Shown here: in pieces, positions 13,573-15,525 of the stretch
Layout of the letters: the number at the start of each line of letters is the position of its first letter
How positions within the stretch are numbered: position 1 is the first letter of the stretch
Assembly: GCA_035279545.1 (NCBI GenBank)
Contig: DATEHM010000204.1
Span: forward strand, 1 to 15,525
DNA length: 15,525 nt
Reading direction: 5' to 3'
Source: Segetimicrobium sp035279545
Lineage (GTDB): Bacteria; Sysuimicrobiota; Sysuimicrobiia; Sysuimicrobiales; Segetimicrobiaceae
Translations under genes and position numbers: made by a program
Notes under the pieces: model-generated
What the model saw: the letters and a program-made list of their open reading frames with translations, nothing else
What the model was told of the DNA's origin: nothing
The model's database searches: none

Positions 13573-14828
13573 GGTATCTGCTCGGGTTCTTCGGGTTCTG
13601 GTACGGCTTCGTGGTGGGCGACGATTGGACGGTGGCGGCGGGCGTGGTCGGATCGCTGGGGGTGGCCGCCGCCCTCGCGCACCGTCACCTGCTGGCCTGG
13701 CTGTGGCTGCCGGCGGCCGTGGCCGCCGTCCTGACGGCCTCACTGTGGCGGGCGAGCAAGACGCTCGGGCGCAAGCGCCGTGGTCCGAGCAGCGGACGGC
13801 GCCGCCAACCCACCAACAGAAGTGGGCCGATCCTCGATTCGCGCGGGGCAGGAGGCGGAATGGAAAAGATTCGCGTGAAGATGGCGAGCCCGGGCCTGGA
13901 CGCCGGGGGGGTGCTGGCCGCGCTGCTGGGGGATGAGTTCCTGGTGGAGGAGTTCTCCCCCGGGACGCCGCTGCGCGACCAGGTGGGGGCGGCCCACGTG
14001 CTCCTGGTCAGGAGCGTGCCGGTGACGAGGGAAGTGATCGATGCCGCCCCGCATCTGCGCCTGATTCAGCGGCCGGGCGTCAATGTCGAGGCGGTCGATG
14101 GCGCCTACGCGGCGGAGAAGGGCATCCCGGTCTGCAACATCCCGCGGGAGTTGCTGCGGGAACCCTACGTGGCGGAACACGCCATGTTCCTGATCCTCGC
14201 GCTTGCTAAGCGATTTCCGGAGACCCAGGAATCGCTGCGGGCCCGACGGTCCGGCCAACCGCTCACCCTGGGGCTACAGGGCAAGACCTTGGGGCTGATT
14301 GGCGTTGGACGGACGGGCACCCCACTGGCCCGAATGGCGCGGGCGTTCGAGATGGAGGTGTGGGCGGTCAAACGCACGGTGAGCGAAGAGAGTCGGAGCG
14401 AGTTGGGGCTGACCTGGCTCCAGCCATATGGCCGGTTGCCTGAGCTCTTGCGGCAGAGCGACTTCGTGTCGATCCATCTCCCGCTGCTCAGGGAGACGAC
14501 CGGGTTCGTCGGGAAACGGGAGATCGGATTGATGAAACCCACGGCGTTCCTGATCAACACCTCACGCGGACCGATTGTCGACAAGGACGCCCTGGTGGCC
14601 GCGCTGCACGGGGGGCGCCTGGCCGGCGCGGGATTGGATGTGTTTTGGGAGGAGCCCCCCGACCCGGGGGATCCGCTCCTGCAGCTCCCGACCGTGATCG
14701 CCACGCCCCACGTCGCGGGTTTCACGCGGGAGGGTGTGGAAACGCTCGCTCGCCATTCTGCCGAGAACATCAGGCGCGTGATGACCGGGTTGCCGGCACG
14801 ATACGTGCTGAACGGCGCGCAGAGATAA
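13569..14828 (+). CDS. Small membrane segment in frame with the dehydrogenase (possible 419-residue fusion)
   Basis: A GTG overlapping the stop of the previous gene opens a frame that encodes two or three hydrophobic spans in its first 60 residues (RYLLGFFGFWYGFVVGDDW, VAAGVVGSLGVAAALA, LLAWLWLPAAVAAVLTASLW). A basic linker (RASKTLGRKRRG, GRRRQ, 61-80) follows. There is no stop before the dehydrogenase, which begins as residue 98 of this frame. Either the two are one membrane-anchored protein, or a small membrane gene has lost its own stop (by mutation or base-calling error) and the enzyme is made separately from the internal ATG at 13860. The overlap with the COG4280-like gene supports translation of the membrane part. 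Confidence 0.5.
   Translation: MRYLLGFFGFWYGFVVGDDWTVAAGVVGSLGVAAALAHRHLLAWLWLPAAVAAVLTASLWRASKTLGRKRRGPSSGRRRQPTNRSGPILDSRGAGGGMEKIRVKMASPGLDAGGVLAALLGDEFLVEEFSPGTPLRDQVGAAHVLLVRSVPVTREVIDAAPHLRLIQRPGVNVEAVDGAYAAEKGIPVCNIPRELLREPYVAEHAMFLILALAKRFPETQESLRARRSGQPLTLGLQGKTLGLIGVGRTGTPLARMARAFEMEVWAVKRTVSEESRSELGLTWLQPYGRLPELLRQSDFVSIHLPLLRETTGFVGKREIGLMKPTAFLINTSRGPIVDKDALVAALHGGRLAGAGLDVFWEEPPDPGDPLLQLPTVIATPHVAGFTREGVETLARHSAENIRRVMTGLPARYVLNGAQR
13860..14828 (+). CDS. D-2-hydroxyacid dehydrogenase, NAD-binding
   Basis: A 322-residue member of the D-isomer-specific 2-hydroxyacid dehydrogenase family (phosphoglycerate/glyoxylate reductase type), which reduces 2-keto acids using NAD(P)H. The NAD-binding loop is GVGRTG at 148-153. 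The catalytic triad can be assigned: Arg236 in INTSRGPIVD, Glu265 in DVFWEEPP, and His284 in ATPHVAG. The substrate-domain segment LIQRPGVNVEAVD (68-80) is typical. The length is that of a complete enzyme, so the internal ATG at 13860, with AGGAGG at 13850-13855, is a good start, although spacing is short (four bases). No regulatory ACT domain is present, arguing against a classic SerA. The exact substrate cannot be read. Confidence 0.9.
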   Translation: MEKIRVKMASPGLDAGGVLAALLGDEFLVEEFSPGTPLRDQVGAAHVLLVRSVPVTREVIDAAPHLRLIQRPGVNVEAVDGAYAAEKGIPVCNIPRELLREPYVAEHAMFLILALAKRFPETQESLRARRSGQPLTLGLQGKTLGLIGVGRTGTPLARMARAFEMEVWAVKRTVSEESRSELGLTWLQPYGRLPELLRQSDFVSIHLPLLRETTGFVGKREIGLMKPTAFLINTSRGPIVDKDALVAALHGGRLAGAGLDVFWEEPPDPGDPLLQLPTVIATPHVAGFTREGVETLARHSAENIRRVMTGLPARYVLNGAQR

Positions 14829-14922
14829 AACGCACCAAATCGTACCCTGCATCTCCCGTGACGCCTCGCCCGTAACCGCCCGGCCCGTACCGCATCGAGG
14901 GCGGTGGCAATGGCGCGGGTGC

Positions 14923-15411
14923 TCAGCGGTCTGCCCCTGCGCGGCTGCCCCTCGGGCCGGCGGTGCGTGTCACTCCGTCAGGCCCCTCCGCCTCATCCCG
15001 CGCGCACCCGTCCAGCAACCGCTGCACGCGCTCGGCGATGGCCTCCCGCGCCGCCGGGAACCCGTCGCTGACCCATGGCACGTCGTCTCATCGCTCCACT
15101 GCCAGACCAGGGGGGGCAAGGTGGCTGAGGTCGCACCCGAACGAAACGACACGCCACGCGGCCGCCAGTTCCTGAGGCGCTACAGCCCGAGGGCGGTGGT
15201 GTCGGACATCAAGGCCTTCCCGCAGCAGGCCATCACGCGCCGAGGCAGGGACTTCGGACTCCGGTTCGCTCCCGGCCGAAGTGGCGCAGATATTGAGCCC
15301 ACGTTCCGCGGCGAGGCGGTTCAGGTAGGCGCCGGCGATCACGCTCTTGGCGGCATCGTGCAGACACACGAATACGACCGTTCGGCTAGGTGTGTGTCCG
15401 AGAAATGACAT
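14923..15411 (-). pseudogene. Arsenate reductase/LMW phosphatase-like gene with internal stop and Lys P-loop
   Basis: The minus-strand frame encodes a low-molecular-weight phosphotyrosine phosphatase/ArsC-type domain: TVVFVCLHDAAKSVIAGAYL with the nucleophile Cys16, then TSAGSEPESEVP and VVSFGCDLS. The P-loop reads C-L-H-D-A-A-K-S, so Lys22 stands where the CX5R Arg is expected. At 15088-15090 a TGA interrupts the gene after VER. The frame then continues with DDVPWVSDGFPAAREAIAER and VQRLL to the next TGA at 14923-14925; family members normally read ERWDDVP here, so TGA replaces a Trp codon (TGG). The short product has 107 residues. No good ribosome site precedes the ATG at 15411. It is convergent with the dehydrogenase. 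Confidence 0.72.
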
Positions 15412-15420
15412 TCGAACAGG

Positions 15421-15438
15421 ACTTTAGCGTGCTAAAGT
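15421..15438. promoter_or_regulatory. 18-bp palindrome upstream of IS1182-type transposase
   Basis: ACTTTAGC and GCTAAAGT are perfect inverted repeats around a GT centre. The site lies between the divergent starts of the phosphatase-like gene (15411) and the transposase (15452), so it could be an operator for either or part of the insertion-sequence end. It shares TTAGC/GCTAA half-sites with the toxin-antitoxin operator at 1032-1049. Confidence 0.5.
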
Positions 15439-15451
15439 GGAATTTCTTTTC

Positions 15452-15525
15452 ATGCCGGATAAAGAATATCGCCCCTATCATCCCGATCAACTCCTTCTGC
15501 TGCCCCCGTCGCTGCGCGATTGGCT
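15452..15525 (+). CDS. IS1182-family transposase, N-terminal fragment
   Basis: Only the first 24 codons are in the window: MPDKEYRPYHPDQL, then LLLPPSLRDWL at the edge. The pattern YRPYxPDQLLLLPPSLRDWL is the characteristic beginning of IS1182-type DDE transposases, which move an insertion sequence by cut-and-paste or copy reactions. The rest runs off the right edge, so completeness cannot be judged. The ATG has only a weak ribosome site (TTTCTTTT precedes it). It is divergent from the broken phosphatase gene, suggesting the element inserted close to that gene's start. Confidence 0.8.
   Translation, partial: MPDKEYRPYHPDQLLLLPPSLRDW

Noticed and set aside
10454..13743. Three long minus-strand frames over the VWA and COG4280-like genes
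   Set aside because: They are rich in Arg, His, Asp and Gly repeats typical of antisense shadows and match nothing.
15088..15090. TGA read as tryptophan (alternative genetic code)
   Set aside because: Several confident genes in the window end with TGA at the expected family length, so TGA is a normal stop here.

Overview
The window is GC-rich bacterial DNA with short spacers, SD-preceded ATG and GTG starts, and tightly overlapped genes. The mix of a copper-amine-oxidase-N/DUF5666-like secreted protein, a large LmbE-type deacetylase and a MoxR/DUF58/VWA operon suits an uncultivated soil or subsurface lineage (Armatimonadota/CSP1-3, NC10 or Rokubacteria would fit), but I cannot fix the phylum. 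No rRNA operon, CRISPR array or complete tRNA is present.

Left flank (1-2520) is accessory DNA. It holds a minus-strand IS481-type transposase cut by the window edge and lacking a normal N-terminus. Next is a HigB/Gp49-like toxin and Xre antitoxin pair behind a promoter overlapped by an 18-bp palindrome, then a frameshifted gene remnant. It ends in a 45-base 3' piece of tRNA-Pro(UGG) with CCA, which looks like the distal attachment scar of an integrated element whose body lies to the left.

Middle (2521-7036) holds a gene-free, hairpin-rich stretch of about 650 bases, a small secreted protein, a minus-strand 105-residue orphan and a PolB-type 3'-5' exonuclease (DEDDy residues present). A 20-residue membrane peptide ORF and a 528-residue secreted protein with a copper-amine-oxidase N-terminal domain follow.

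Right centre (7037-14828) is all plus strand. It starts with a secreted PIG-L/LmbE-family deacetylase with a long C-terminal extension. Then come MoxR ATPase, DUF58 protein and two tandem membrane VWA proteins, each overlapping the next: a translationally coupled MoxR-type chaperone/assembly module without recognisable BatC, BatD or BatE. After a spacer come a COG4280-like membrane protein, a small membrane segment and a D-2-hydroxyacid dehydrogenase. The last two share one uninterrupted reading frame, so membrane-anchored and soluble forms of the enzyme are possible.

Right flank (14829-15525) is again accessory. An arsenate-reductase/LMW-phosphatase-like gene on the minus strand carries Lys where the P-loop Arg is expected and is cut by a TGA exactly where family members normally have Trp. 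It is followed by an 18-bp palindrome and the first codons of an IS1182-type transposase running off the window.

The points most worth following are the in-frame membrane/dehydrogenase fusion, the tRNA-Pro scar, the Lys-P-loop phosphatase pseudogene, and the two similar TTAGC/GCTAA palindromes at opposite ends of the window.
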